A stretch of 35,268 bases of DNA from Leptospira chreensis (GTDB lineage: Bacteria; Spirochaetota; Leptospiria; Leptospirales; Leptospiraceae). Shown one piece after another: positions 8,766 through 16,847 of the stretch. The notes beneath the pieces were generated by a model, which did not search any database, was not told the DNA's origin, and saw only the letters and a program-made list of their open reading frames with translations. Position numbers and translations under genes: made by a program. The DNA lies in NCBI RefSeq assembly GCF_016919165.1, contig NZ_JAFFPS010000072.1, positions 1 through 35,268 of the forward strand. The letters are read 5' to 3'. Within the stretch, counting starts at the first letter, position 1; each line of letters opens with the position of its first letter.

Positions 8766-10678
8766 TAAAAAGGGTCCCCGGTAGGTAATATGTCATCATC
8801 TAGAGGATCATCCGAACTGTCATTTTTTTCATTAGAAGAGGAAGTGTTCTCAGACTCCGAACCGTCTACATCCTCATTTGTTTTCGCAGAAGCCGGCTCT
8901 AGTGCTTCTTTTTCCAAATCGGCAAGTTCCGTTCCATTAGAATCCGGAGTATCGTTCCCAAGTTCTACACCAAAAGAAGATTTCAATTGCTCTGGTGTGA
9001 GTTCGACAAGTCCACCAAACAAATCCCCTGTTTCAATGCGATCGTAAAGAGCCATAAGATAACAATATGCTTCCATGATGCATTGTTTGACCGGTTTTTT
9101 ATTGAGTCGTTTGCGAGACTCCATCGAATCCAAAGTCAAAACATCATTCATGTTGGCCACGATTTCTTTTTTGCTCTTCATATCTTTGATAAGAACCAGA
9201 AGAGCGTCTCTGGATTTCAAACTGAACTCTTTAATGGCCATTCTTACGGTTCTGGATTGTCCCGTACGTTTTTGTTCGATACCAGTTAATTTCTTAGAAG
9301 CCTCGATATAGTTGGCACCTGGGTTTGCTTTGTGTTTATCCAATTCTCTAAGGATATCGTTATAGATTCGAAACTGGTCAATGATGGTTCTCGTACCTTC
9401 GTAAATATCCAACATCTTCTGGCGGTAGTCCACCTTGACTCCGTTTACCGATCCAGGTTTGATATCAATTTTCTTTGTAGTCATTACAAATGAATATTCA
9501 TCATCAAATTCAAAAAAATAAAACAGTGCAAGTAGGGCTTTGTCCGAATCGGGAATGTTCGCATATTCGTTTTTTGGATCAAATTTTTTACGAAGTTTGG
9601 GAAGAGAATACATCTGCATCAAACGAAGGCCATAGGCCTGTTCTTTGGAAAGAGGAACTTCATCTTCTTTTTTATCCTCATCCTTTGATTCGTCGTCTTT
9701 TTTGTCTTCTTTGGTTTCTAGTTGTTTTCCACCGGGAACGTTTTCTCCGGACTTTCTTTGTCCAGGACGTTCCTCAGGAAGAATCCCTAAAAGGTTTTCC
9801 ATATAACGAGAGATTAGCGGTATGTTTTTATTTTCAGCACGAAGCACAACAAGGTAGAGTCTGTCAAAAAATCCGTCAAAAAGAGTGTCGATTTCTTGTG
9901 TGACCTTTCTTTTTTTATTCGCATAAATGAGTGAAGGTTTCCCTTCTAATTTTTGTAATTCATCGTAAGCTTGTACAAACGACTTTTTTAATGTTTCTTG
10001 GTAAGGATAAAGGATGTACATCCTTTTAAAAAGTGCATAGATCGGATTACGAACTCGTTCAATGGCAACAGGGGATTCCGGTGCCACCATAATGGGATCT
10101 GTAATGTCTGTTAGTTCAGGCCCATTGTATAGTTTTTGACCCATAGCAAGGAGTTCCACAAGAAGGGGATTGATTCTATCTAGAGCCTTACTGAGTTGGG
10201 GCGAATATTGTTGGTTGGCTAAAAGTTCATTTCCGCTGTATTGTAATTCGATTAATGCTTGTTTGGCGCGCATGCTAAAATCATGCATAAACTTTGGAGT
10301 GAGATCACTCGTTCCAAAGGGAGTGACACGAGCGAGCCAACATTTGAGTTTGATCCCAAACCTTGCAGAAAAACTACTGATTTCCTTTTCGTATTGGGCT
10401 TTGGAATCTGCCTGTGATCTCGCATTTCCCGAATCGGATTTGTTTTGGTTTCCACCGCGGCTTCCTGACCGACTATCATCACCGCTACCACGGGATACTG
10501 TGCTTTGACGAACCTTTGGTTCCGGGCGGTTCTTTTTGGTATCGTCTTCTTTCTGTGGTTGTTTTTCTTTTACAATTTCCCCACCGGCACTGACAAACTT
10601 ATTGAACATATCCTTTCTTGCAGAATCATCCAGTTTTCCAACGCCAATTGCCCGTTTCGTATTATCAAAATCGCCCAT
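8765..10678 (-). CDS. Uncharacterised 637-aa helical cytoplasmic protein
   Basis: I do not recognise this family. The protein has no signal peptide or membrane segment. A short N-terminal block (about 1-38) is followed by a polar low-complexity linker rich in S, G, K, D and N (about 39-95). Then comes a long predicted-helical body (about 96-300), a second acidic/lysine-rich linker (about 305-345), another helical body (about 346-585) and a very acidic Ser/Asp-rich tail. The charged linkers between globular parts suggest a scaffold or multi-domain adaptor; this is inference. The stop shares a base with the start of the nitrilase-like gene (TAATG). The start faces the MoxR-type ATPase across 114 bases. 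Confidence 0.85.
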   Translation of the reverse strand: MGDFDNTKRAIGVGKLDDSARKDMFNKFVSAGGEIVKEKQPQKEDDTKKNRPEPKVRQSTVSRGSGDDSRSGSRGGNQNKSDSGNARSQADSKAQYEKEISSFSARFGIKLKCWLARVTPFGTSDLTPKFMHDFSMRAKQALIELQYSGNELLANQQYSPQLSKALDRINPLLVELLAMGQKLYNGPELTDITDPIMVAPESPVAIERVRNPIYALFKRMYILYPYQETLKKSFVQAYDELQKLEGKPSLIYANKKRKVTQEIDTLFDGFFDRLYLVVLRAENKNIPLISRYMENLLGILPEERPGQRKSGENVPGGKQLETKEDKKDDESKDEDKKEDEVPLSKEQAYGLRLMQMYSLPKLRKKFDPKNEYANIPDSDKALLALFYFFEFDDEYSFVMTTKKIDIKPGSVNGVKVDYRQKMLDIYEGTRTIIDQFRIYNDILRELDKHKANPGANYIEASKKLTGIEQKRTGQSRTVRMAIKEFSLKSRDALLVLIKDMKSKKEIVANMNDVLTLDSMESRKRLNKKPVKQCIMEAYCYLMALYDRIETGDLFGGLVELTPEQLKSSFGVELGNDTPDSNGTELADLEKEALEPASAKTNEDVDGSESENTSSSNEKNDSSDDPLDDDILPTGDPF

Positions 10679-10694
10679 AATTTACTATCGTTCC

Positions 10695-10714
10695 AATTCC
10701 TCAATATGGGAATT
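10695..10714. promoter_or_regulatory. Weak inverted repeat in divergent promoter region
   Basis: AATTCC and GGAATT form a perfect 6-base inverted repeat around an 8-base spacer, in the 114-base gap between the divergent 637-aa gene and the MoxR-type gene. It could be an operator, but arms this short and AT-rich can arise by chance. No convincing -35/-10 pair was assigned. Confidence 0.2.
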
Positions 10715-10792
10715 CAATTTCTTACAAAAAGCAATTTTTAGTGGATTCCCCGGTTTTTCCTAAAAGATTGGAGTCCAAAAGGGAAATTTACC

Positions 10793-11581
10793 ATGGCTGA
10801 TTACATCCTGTCCGAAGATCTGAAAGAAGCGGTCCAAGTGGCGGAAATTACAAAACGACCACTGCTCCTCAAAGGGGAACCAGGAACCGGGAAAACTCTC
10901 CTTGCCAGTTTCCTTGCGGAAACTAAAAAACTTCCCTTCTACCGGTGGCATATTAAATCCACGAGTTTGGCAAAGGAAGGATTGTACTTCTACGACGCTG
11001 TTTCGCGTCTGAATGACTCCCGATTTCCGGAAGAAGAAGCCATGCTCCGAGTGAGAGAGGTCAAAAACTACATTCGCTTGGGAGCCCTTGGGGAAGCCTT
11101 TTCCCAAAAGAACAAAGCCGTCGTCCTCATTGATGAAATCGACAAAGCGGATATCGAATTTCCGAACGACTTACTTTTAGAATTAGACAAAATGGAATTT
11201 TTCATTCCTGAAACCAAAGAACATATCATTGCCGAAGAAAGACCGATTGTCATCATCACTTCCAATAACGAAAAAGAACTCCCCGATGCTTTCCTAAGAC
11301 GATGCATCTTTCATTACATCGAATTTCCGAAAAGGGAAGCGATGAAAGAAATCATCAAGGCACATTATCCTTCCATTGAAACCGAATTTATGGAAAAGGC
11401 TCTGGCTATGTTCTATTCCATTCGTAAAATTGAGAGTCTAAGAAAAAAGCCCTCCACAAGCGAACTTTTAGATTGGATTCAAGTGCTCCTCGTCTCTGGG
11501 GAAACTTTGGATTCTAGTAAAATTCCTTTTGCGGGAACTCTATTCAAATCCGAAGAGGACTACCGAGTCCATTTGAACTAA
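10793..11581 (+). CDS. MoxR-family AAA+ ATPase
   Basis: The 262-aa protein has a Walker A loop GEPGTGKTLL (about residues 28-37), a Walker B VVLIDEIDKAD, and a sensor-1 region IITSNNEKELPDAFLRRC with an arginine finger-like RRC. This is the compact MoxR layout. MoxR ATPases act as chaperones, usually with a VWA-domain partner encoded next door, to mature or insert metal cofactors or remodel complexes. Here the next gene, one base after the stop, is such a VWA protein, so the pair is almost certainly an operon. GGGAAA about 8 bases before the ATG supports this start. The target complex is not evident. Confidence 0.9.
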   Translation: MADYILSEDLKEAVQVAEITKRPLLLKGEPGTGKTLLASFLAETKKLPFYRWHIKSTSLAKEGLYFYDAVSRLNDSRFPEEEAMLRVREVKNYIRLGALGEAFSQKNKAVVLIDEIDKADIEFPNDLLLELDKMEFFIPETKEHIIAEERPIVIITSNNEKELPDAFLRRCIFHYIEFPKREAMKEIIKAHYPSIETEFMEKALAMFYSIRKIESLRKKPSTSELLDWIQVLLVSGETLDSSKIPFAGTLFKSEEDYRVHLN

Positions 11582-11582
11582 T

Positions 11583-12785
11583 ATGTTTTTGGATTTTTTC
11601 TACAATCTACGGAGTGAATCTGTTCCTTGTTCTACGGGGGAACTCATAGCTTTCCTAACAAGCCTAAGAAAACTAACAGATCCTTCTGGGTACATAAATT
11701 TGGACAAACTGTATCGAGTGGGTCGTCTCAACTTCGTAAAAGATCTAAAATTCTTTGATAGTTATGATCTTGCCTTTTCCAAAACCTTTGGGAGTTGGAA
11801 GGAAGAAAGAATTCAGTTTAGAGATACACTCTTCGAGTGGTTGGAAGAAAATATCCCCAAACATTTAACAGATTCGGAAAAAACAAACGCTCCCCATCTC
11901 AGTATGGAAGAGGTGATTGAAGAATTAAAGAAACGTTTGGCCGAACAAAAGGAACGCCACGACGGGGGAAACAAATGGGTCGGCACTTCCGGAACCTCTC
12001 CCTTTGGTAACTCTGGTTTTAATCCCAATGGAATCTCGATTGGAGGAAATACGGAAGGAGAAGGAAGTCGTTCCGGTGTGAGTTTGTGGAACGAACGGAA
12101 GTACAAAGCGTACCGCGAAGATCAAATTTTAGATACAAGATCCATCCAACTGGCCTTAAAGGAACTTCGGTTTTTGAAAAAAGAAGGAAGGCGAGAACTC
12201 CACGTCGACAAAACCATCGATAGAACCTGTGAAAATGGGGGGGAGATTGAACTTGTGGAAGAACGGGAACGTAAAAATTCCCTACGCTTAGTTCTCATTA
12301 TGGACATTGGAGGGAGTATGACACCCCATTCGGACCGAGTGAGTAAACTATTCAGTGCGAGCCGTGGGCTCTACCATTTCAAAGAAGTCCATAATTACTT
12401 TTTTCATAATATCTTTCACGAATATCTCTACGCCGATCACGAATTCCAAACAAGAATTTCTCTCAAACAATTTGAGGAAAAATTTCGTAAAAACACAAAA
12501 CTGATTTTTGTGGGTGATGCCTATATGGCACCATACGAACTCATGGGAACACCTTACAATCCTTATGCGTATAATAGATCCAACCCGGACGAAAAACAAA
12601 GAAAGGCCCAAAGTGGACTCGAATCCCTAAAGGAACTTGTGGGGTATTTTCCAGAATCTGTTTGGCTCAATCCAGAACCCAAACGGTTTTGGGGAGCTCC
12701 TACCATTGAAGCCATCGAAGATGTCATCTCTATGTTTCCCCTCACCATTGAAGGTTTGCGAAAGGCAGTAAAATCTCTGATTTGA
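11583..12785 (+). CDS. CoxE-type VWA-domain protein, partner of MoxR ATPase
   Basis: The 400-aa protein has an N-terminal helical region (1-125), a Gly/Asn/Ser-rich linker (about 127-166) and a C-terminal von Willebrand A-like domain. The metal site is written DIGGSM (D241 onward), so the first serine of the classical DxSxS motif is glycine while the second is kept. The same variant is common, as I recall, in CoxE-like proteins. A later FVGDAYMAPYEL segment carries an acidic residue where a further metal contact is expected. It follows the MoxR-type gene with a 1-base gap. Known pairs of this type assist assembly or cofactor maturation of larger enzymes. Confidence 0.85.
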   Translation: MFLDFFYNLRSESVPCSTGELIAFLTSLRKLTDPSGYINLDKLYRVGRLNFVKDLKFFDSYDLAFSKTFGSWKEERIQFRDTLFEWLEENIPKHLTDSEKTNAPHLSMEEVIEELKKRLAEQKERHDGGNKWVGTSGTSPFGNSGFNPNGISIGGNTEGEGSRSGVSLWNERKYKAYREDQILDTRSIQLALKELRFLKKEGRRELHVDKTIDRTCENGGEIELVEERERKNSLRLVLIMDIGGSMTPHSDRVSKLFSASRGLYHFKEVHNYFFHNIFHEYLYADHEFQTRISLKQFEEKFRKNTKLIFVGDAYMAPYELMGTPYNPYAYNRSNPDEKQRKAQSGLESLKELVGYFPESVWLNPEPKRFWGAPTIEAIEDVISMFPLTIEGLRKAVKSLI

Positions 12786-12846
12786 AATCCAAATCTGTAG
12801 CAATTCTCATTGATTTTCAGAGTTTTTTAGCCGTTAATCATACCAA

Positions 12847-14193
12847 ATGATCAGTCAAATTCCTCTATCCAGTTTGGTCATTTTTCTTATCAATATCCTC
12901 ACTCTCGGTTTCTATTATTCCTTCTACCGATTTCATTTTTATCGGTTTACGGAATCATTTTTGCAGTACACAGCGTTCGCCTTTTCTTTTTTTAGTGCCG
13001 GTGTTGCCATTGGGTTACAAGCCCTTTTACTGAATGGACTTCCCTTGAATGGACCTTATTGGAATGCTTTTATCCTATCTTCATTCATTGAAGAATTTGC
13101 AAAACTACTCGGGATTTATCTTTTTTTCCGCAAAAACCAAGATGAGTTCACCGTGACTGATGGGATTTTTTATGGACTCGTGTTAGGTGGTGGATTTGGG
13201 TTTGTAGAAAACATTTTGTATTTCATGAGTACCGGTCTTTGGTCCCAAGTGCTTCGTTCCATCACGGCGCTACCCATACATATGATGAATGGCGGAATCA
13301 TTGGAGCCTATCTAATGATGTTTTTATTCCATAAAAATCCCGTTTTTAAGTGGAGCAAATTAACCTTTGGGTTTTTAGTATGTGTGGGAATCCACGGTTT
13401 GTACAACCTTGCAATCTCCCAAGAACTCAACTTACTTTTGATTCTTCCGCTTTGTATCCTATCTCTTTTCTTTTTATTAGAACTTACGATTGCTAAATCG
13501 AGAATCCTTGTCCCTGGACATATTTTAAATCTTATGAATATGAGTATGGAACAATATGAGATTTTGAGCCGACACAATAGGCACGAAGGTTGGATTCAAA
13601 ATGTTCAAAAACATATATCCACTTCGGGAATTAAACTTTTACAATACCCAAACCTTCGTCATTCGATCCTAACGATTTTCTTTTTAGTTCCAGGTATTTT
13701 ATCGGTTTATCTTTTATACAATTCACCAGGATGGATCACTCAAAAATTTCCAGACTTAGCACTTCAGGATTATTTTGCTCTTTTTTTTATGTATCCTACC
13801 ATTCTATCTTTGATGTTTTTCTTTGCTGGAATTTTAAATCCTTATTTTTTTCGAGATCGAATGCTTTCTGTTCCTTTGTTTAGTTCCGTTGATTTACATA
13901 CAAATGGAACAGAAGAAAATTCTGCTATCTTTCATATCCAAGCCAATATGTTTTACCTTCCCATATCACAAATGTATCCAGATGATACAAAAGTAAAATT
14001 TGATCTATGGATTGGTTTGGATTGTTTTGTGGGACTGCCGGGTACCATTCTTTGGTGTAAGGAAAATGAAGAGGGGAATTGTGGAGCCATGTGCCAATTG
14101 GACCAAATTCCTTTTATGTTTTTAATCAAATGGCATTATCTAAGATTTAGACAAAACTTTAAAAACCTGTTCTTACGCAGAGCTATGGTCTGA
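12847..14193 (+). CDS. PrsW-type intramembrane metalloprotease with C-terminal extension
   Basis: The first about 225 residues contain repeated hydrophobic segments and the PrsW/CPBP-like motif set: IEEFAK (E82-E83), FGFVEN (E121), LPIHMMNGG (H145) and GIHGLYN (H183). PrsW in Bacillus subtilis cleaves the anti-sigma factor RsiW at site 1. After the protease core come more hydrophobic segments (about 274-292 and 310-330). A soluble tail (about 336-432) ends with a strand pattern like a PilZ barrel (GTILWCKENEEGNCGAM), but without a recognisable RxxxR or DxSxxG c-di-GMP motif. The 448-aa length is well above a minimal PrsW. The protease call is fairly sure; the PilZ-like tail is a hypothesis. 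Confidence 0.78.
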   Translation: MISQIPLSSLVIFLINILTLGFYYSFYRFHFYRFTESFLQYTAFAFSFFSAGVAIGLQALLLNGLPLNGPYWNAFILSSFIEEFAKLLGIYLFFRKNQDEFTVTDGIFYGLVLGGGFGFVENILYFMSTGLWSQVLRSITALPIHMMNGGIIGAYLMMFLFHKNPVFKWSKLTFGFLVCVGIHGLYNLAISQELNLLLILPLCILSLFFLLELTIAKSRILVPGHILNLMNMSMEQYEILSRHNRHEGWIQNVQKHISTSGIKLLQYPNLRHSILTIFFLVPGILSVYLLYNSPGWITQKFPDLALQDYFALFFMYPTILSLMFFFAGILNPYFFRDRMLSVPLFSSVDLHTNGTEENSAIFHIQANMFYLPISQMYPDDTKVKFDLWIGLDCFVGLPGTILWCKENEEGNCGAMCQLDQIPFMFLIKWHYLRFRQNFKNLFLRRAMV

Positions 14194-14203
14194 ATTCAAA
14201 AAA

Positions 14204-15265
14204 CTAAAATTTAGATTCAAAACTAAATCCATAAAACAAACTTTCATTGGGTTTTTGGAACTGATTCCAAGATCCATAAACATTTGCGTTTGGTTTCATA
14301 TCGAGGATTGGTTTTAAATAAACTCCGTTGGCATTTTCCTTTTTGGTTTCCATTGGGCCCAAATAATAACTATCAATCAAACTATAGGCAATGATCGAAG
14401 TGAAAACCACTGAATACATGAGAAAACGTTGTCTATGAAAATCGTACCGATCAGTATTTAAGGTATTGGCAAAAATAAAAACTCGCCCATCGGCAGTAGG
14501 AATGTATTCCATATCGTTATTGATCGCGTTTACTGAAGCATTGTATTCATATAACATTCCTAAGCCGGAAAGCAAAGCCCCTCCAAAAATAAAAGCGGCT
14601 TTCCCATATTTTTTTTCAGTAATGGGAGCATAACCAGGAATGACTTTGGGTGTTTCTTCTTTAATTACTTTTACGATTACCGATTTATTTTGAATTTCAA
14701 AAGAGCGAAAATCCAAAATGTCTACCGACTCAAGGGTTTTTGTTTCGGTTTCAATGATGATTCTACCCCGTTCTAGGGTTTTAAAATTTCCTACGATCTC
14801 TCTGTCACCAAATACCCATTTTCCCTTAGTCCCGGGCTCAATGTATCGTTCCATGGGAAACCCAGATTCGGCGCTGACTTTCAAAGTGGAGATTTTTTTT
14901 ATTGGGATGGTCTCTAATTCCAAGGGGCTACTTTTTTTAGAAAAACTAGCACTTGTTTTGTTCAGTTTGGTGAGAATCAAATCGCAGTCTTCGACTCCAA
15001 AGGTTTTGTAGTCGGCACAAGCCGGAAGTCCGTCATATCCGACATCGATTCCTAAAACGTCCGCATTTAAGAATTTATACCGTTTTCCTTGGTCTTGCCA
15101 TTCCACATGGGTCGCCGTTACATTCACCACCTTCCCATTCAGTACTTCCCCTGATTTCAATCGGATCTTGTCCGCCAAAAGAGAGGAGGAGGTAAAAACC
15201 AAAACCAGGAGGAGAAGGGATGCCCGCAGTCGGGGAAGGAAGGATATGTAAGTGACTAAAACCAA
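14204..15265 (-). CDS. Exported protein with Sm-like N-terminal segment and two C-terminal hydrophobic helices
   Basis: I do not recognise a named family. From the TTG at 15265 the protein is 353 aa, with a signal peptide ending ...SSSLLA before DKIRL. The open frame reaches another TTG at 15349, but that start would overlap the divergent phosphatase gene and include the 18-bp dyad, so I prefer the shorter form; a CTG at 15229 is a further option. Just after the signal lies KIRLKSGEVLNGKVVNV, the strand pattern of small Sm/KOW-like barrels seen in many Leptospira-type envelope proteins. Two hydrophobic stretches follow near GKAAFIFGGALLSGLGMLY and FLMYSVVFTSIIAYSLI. It ends in SFESKF, with a terminal Phe. 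Confidence 0.7.
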   Translation of the reverse strand: MVLVTYISFLPRLRASLLLLVLVFTSSSLLADKIRLKSGEVLNGKVVNVTATHVEWQDQGKRYKFLNADVLGIDVGYDGLPACADYKTFGVEDCDLILTKLNKTSASFSKKSSPLELETIPIKKISTLKVSAESGFPMERYIEPGTKGKWVFGDREIVGNFKTLERGRIIIETETKTLESVDILDFRSFEIQNKSVIVKVIKEETPKVIPGYAPITEKKYGKAAFIFGGALLSGLGMLYEYNASVNAINNDMEYIPTADGRVFIFANTLNTDRYDFHRQRFLMYSVVFTSIIAYSLIDSYYLGPMETKKENANGVYLKPILDMKPNANVYGSWNQFQKPNESLFYGFSFESKF

Positions 15266-15283
15266 TGGGAAAATCTCAATTTT

Positions 15284-15301
15284 GTGATAGATTTCTATCA
15301 C
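15284..15301. promoter_or_regulatory. 18-bp perfect dyad, probable operator between divergent genes
   Basis: The sequence GTGATAGATTTCTATCAC is an 8-base perfect inverted repeat around a 2-base centre. It lies between the start of the exported protein gene (-) and the SpoIIE-type phosphatase gene (+). A loose promoter for the + gene (TTGTGA at 15282-15287, 16-base spacer, GATTAT at 15304-15309) would be covered by it. Compact symmetry without a T-run suggests a dimeric repressor or activator site rather than a terminator. Confidence 0.45.
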
Positions 15302-15329
15302 TTGATTATCGACAATACTAGTAATTGCC

Positions 15330-16847
15330 GTGAACAAAAGCAAAATCAAAACGACGAATTCCTTACGATTTAAGATTGGACTCTTTTATTCCCTTCTTGC
15401 CTTACTCAATATCATCTTTTTTACGGTGATGATCTTCGAAAATCAATCTGATTTGCTTCTCAAGAACTTCCAATTCCAGTCAGAAAACCTTGCCAATACC
15501 ATTCTTGCCGATATCCAAACCATTGGACTCTCGGGAGAAAAGGATGAAAGTTTTGAGGTCTTCCGAAAGACTCTGAAGTTATACGAAATCTCGAAGTTTT
15601 CGATCTTTGATTCCGACGGCAAAATTTTACTCTCCGAACCAGAATCCGGTCCTGGTGTAAAAGAAATCACTGATGCCGTTTTGAAAAAAACCAAAGAAGT
15701 GTCTTCAGATAAAGAAGGGAATCTCTTCAAAGCTCGTTACAATTTGGATCTAAACGAATCTGATTTTACGGTCGATTTCCTTTTGCCGATCCGCCTCTCT
15801 GATAGCAGAGAAGTATTTTTGTCCACTCATTTCAATATCTCGTCTATCCAAGACCGATTGAAACAACTCTATATCCAAGTGGGTTATGCTGTACTTTGGG
15901 GAATTGTATTTCATATTATTTTTGCGATTCTTGTTTACCGCGCCATCTTCAAACGAGTTGGATCTTTGGAGGTTGCTTCGAAAGGAATGGCAACGGGAAA
16001 TTTGCAATCGCGCGTCGATTGGAACTTCAAAAGTAATGATGAATTGGATAACTTGGGGAAGTCCTTCAACTTAATGGCTGAGGAAATCCAAAACAAAGTA
16101 ACAACCATTACTCGACTGAATGAAGAAATCAACCAAGAACTTCAAATTGGTAAAGAAGTACAGGAACTCTTTTTACCTTCCGTGAAGAAGTTTAAAAAAT
16201 TCAATATTGGAAAACTCTACCGCCCTATGCGGGAAGTGTCCGGAGATTTATACCAATACTTCCAATTTCCGGAAAAGGATTATTATGGATTCTTTTTGGC
16301 GGATGCTTCTGGGCACGGAGTTTCGGCTGCCCTTGTCACAGTGGTTATGGCTATGTCTTTACAAGCCATTATGAAAGAAAACAATTCGGCAATCCAGGCC
16401 ATAAACCAGTTAGGCGAAGTCATCGCAAATCGTTTGCAGGCTTCCTTTTTTGCTACCGGAGTCTTTGTTGTTTTTGAAGAACCAGGTGTGGTTAAATTTG
16501 TGAATGCCGGACACAATGCACCCTTTATCATACGTCCATCCACAAAACAAATTACTTATGTGGATAGTTCTGGCCCACCACTGGGTATGGGAGACGACAT
16601 CCAATACTCTTTAGAATCCTTTCCCGTACAACCTGGTGACAAAATCATTCTTTATACGGATGGTGTTGTAGAAACTCCTATCAAAGAAGGGGGACTTTTT
16701 GGCCTGGAACGATTTACAGAAATTGTCCTCGAAAACATCCATCTTTCCAATACAGAAATTGTAGAAAAGGCAATGGCTGTACTCGAAGAAAAACACGAGG
16801 AATATAAGGACGATGTCACAATGATTGTCCTTGATGTGCCGGAATGA
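15330..16847 (+). CDS. Membrane SpoIIE/RsbU-type PP2C phosphatase with HAMP domain
   Basis: The 505-aa protein has TM1 (about 14-36), an extracytoplasmic sensor region (about 37-182), TM2 (about 183-205), a HAMP linker (about 206-258), and a PP2C/SpoIIE catalytic domain (about 290-503). Metal-binding aspartates are visible in VSGDLY (D306) and LADASGHG (D325), with FVNAGHNAP and LYTDGVVET further on. This type dephosphorylates STAS-domain anti-sigma antagonists in partner-switching systems. A STAS gene lies 1.6 kb downstream on the other strand and is a candidate substrate. The start is GTG with no clear ribosome binding site. The stop overlaps the next start as ATGA. Confidence 0.93.
   Translation: MNKSKIKTTNSLRFKIGLFYSLLALLNIIFFTVMIFENQSDLLLKNFQFQSENLANTILADIQTIGLSGEKDESFEVFRKTLKLYEISKFSIFDSDGKILLSEPESGPGVKEITDAVLKKTKEVSSDKEGNLFKARYNLDLNESDFTVDFLLPIRLSDSREVFLSTHFNISSIQDRLKQLYIQVGYAVLWGIVFHIIFAILVYRAIFKRVGSLEVASKGMATGNLQSRVDWNFKSNDELDNLGKSFNLMAEEIQNKVTTITRLNEEINQELQIGKEVQELFLPSVKKFKKFNIGKLYRPMREVSGDLYQYFQFPEKDYYGFFLADASGHGVSAALVTVVMAMSLQAIMKENNSAIQAINQLGEVIANRLQASFFATGVFVVFEEPGVVKFVNAGHNAPFIIRPSTKQITYVDSSGPPLGMGDDIQYSLESFPVQPGDKIILYTDGVVETPIKEGGLFGLERFTEIVLENIHLSNTEIVEKAMAVLEEKHEEYKDDVTMIVLDVPE

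Noticed and set aside
8790..9903. Several + strand open frames opposite the 637-aa gene
   Set aside because: They mirror the low-complexity and helical coding of the - strand gene and show no ribosome binding site or recognisable domain.
15266..15349. N-terminal extension of the exported protein gene to the TTG at 15349
   Set aside because: It would overlap the divergent phosphatase start, span the 18-bp dyad, and place a second hydrophobic stretch before an otherwise normal signal peptide.
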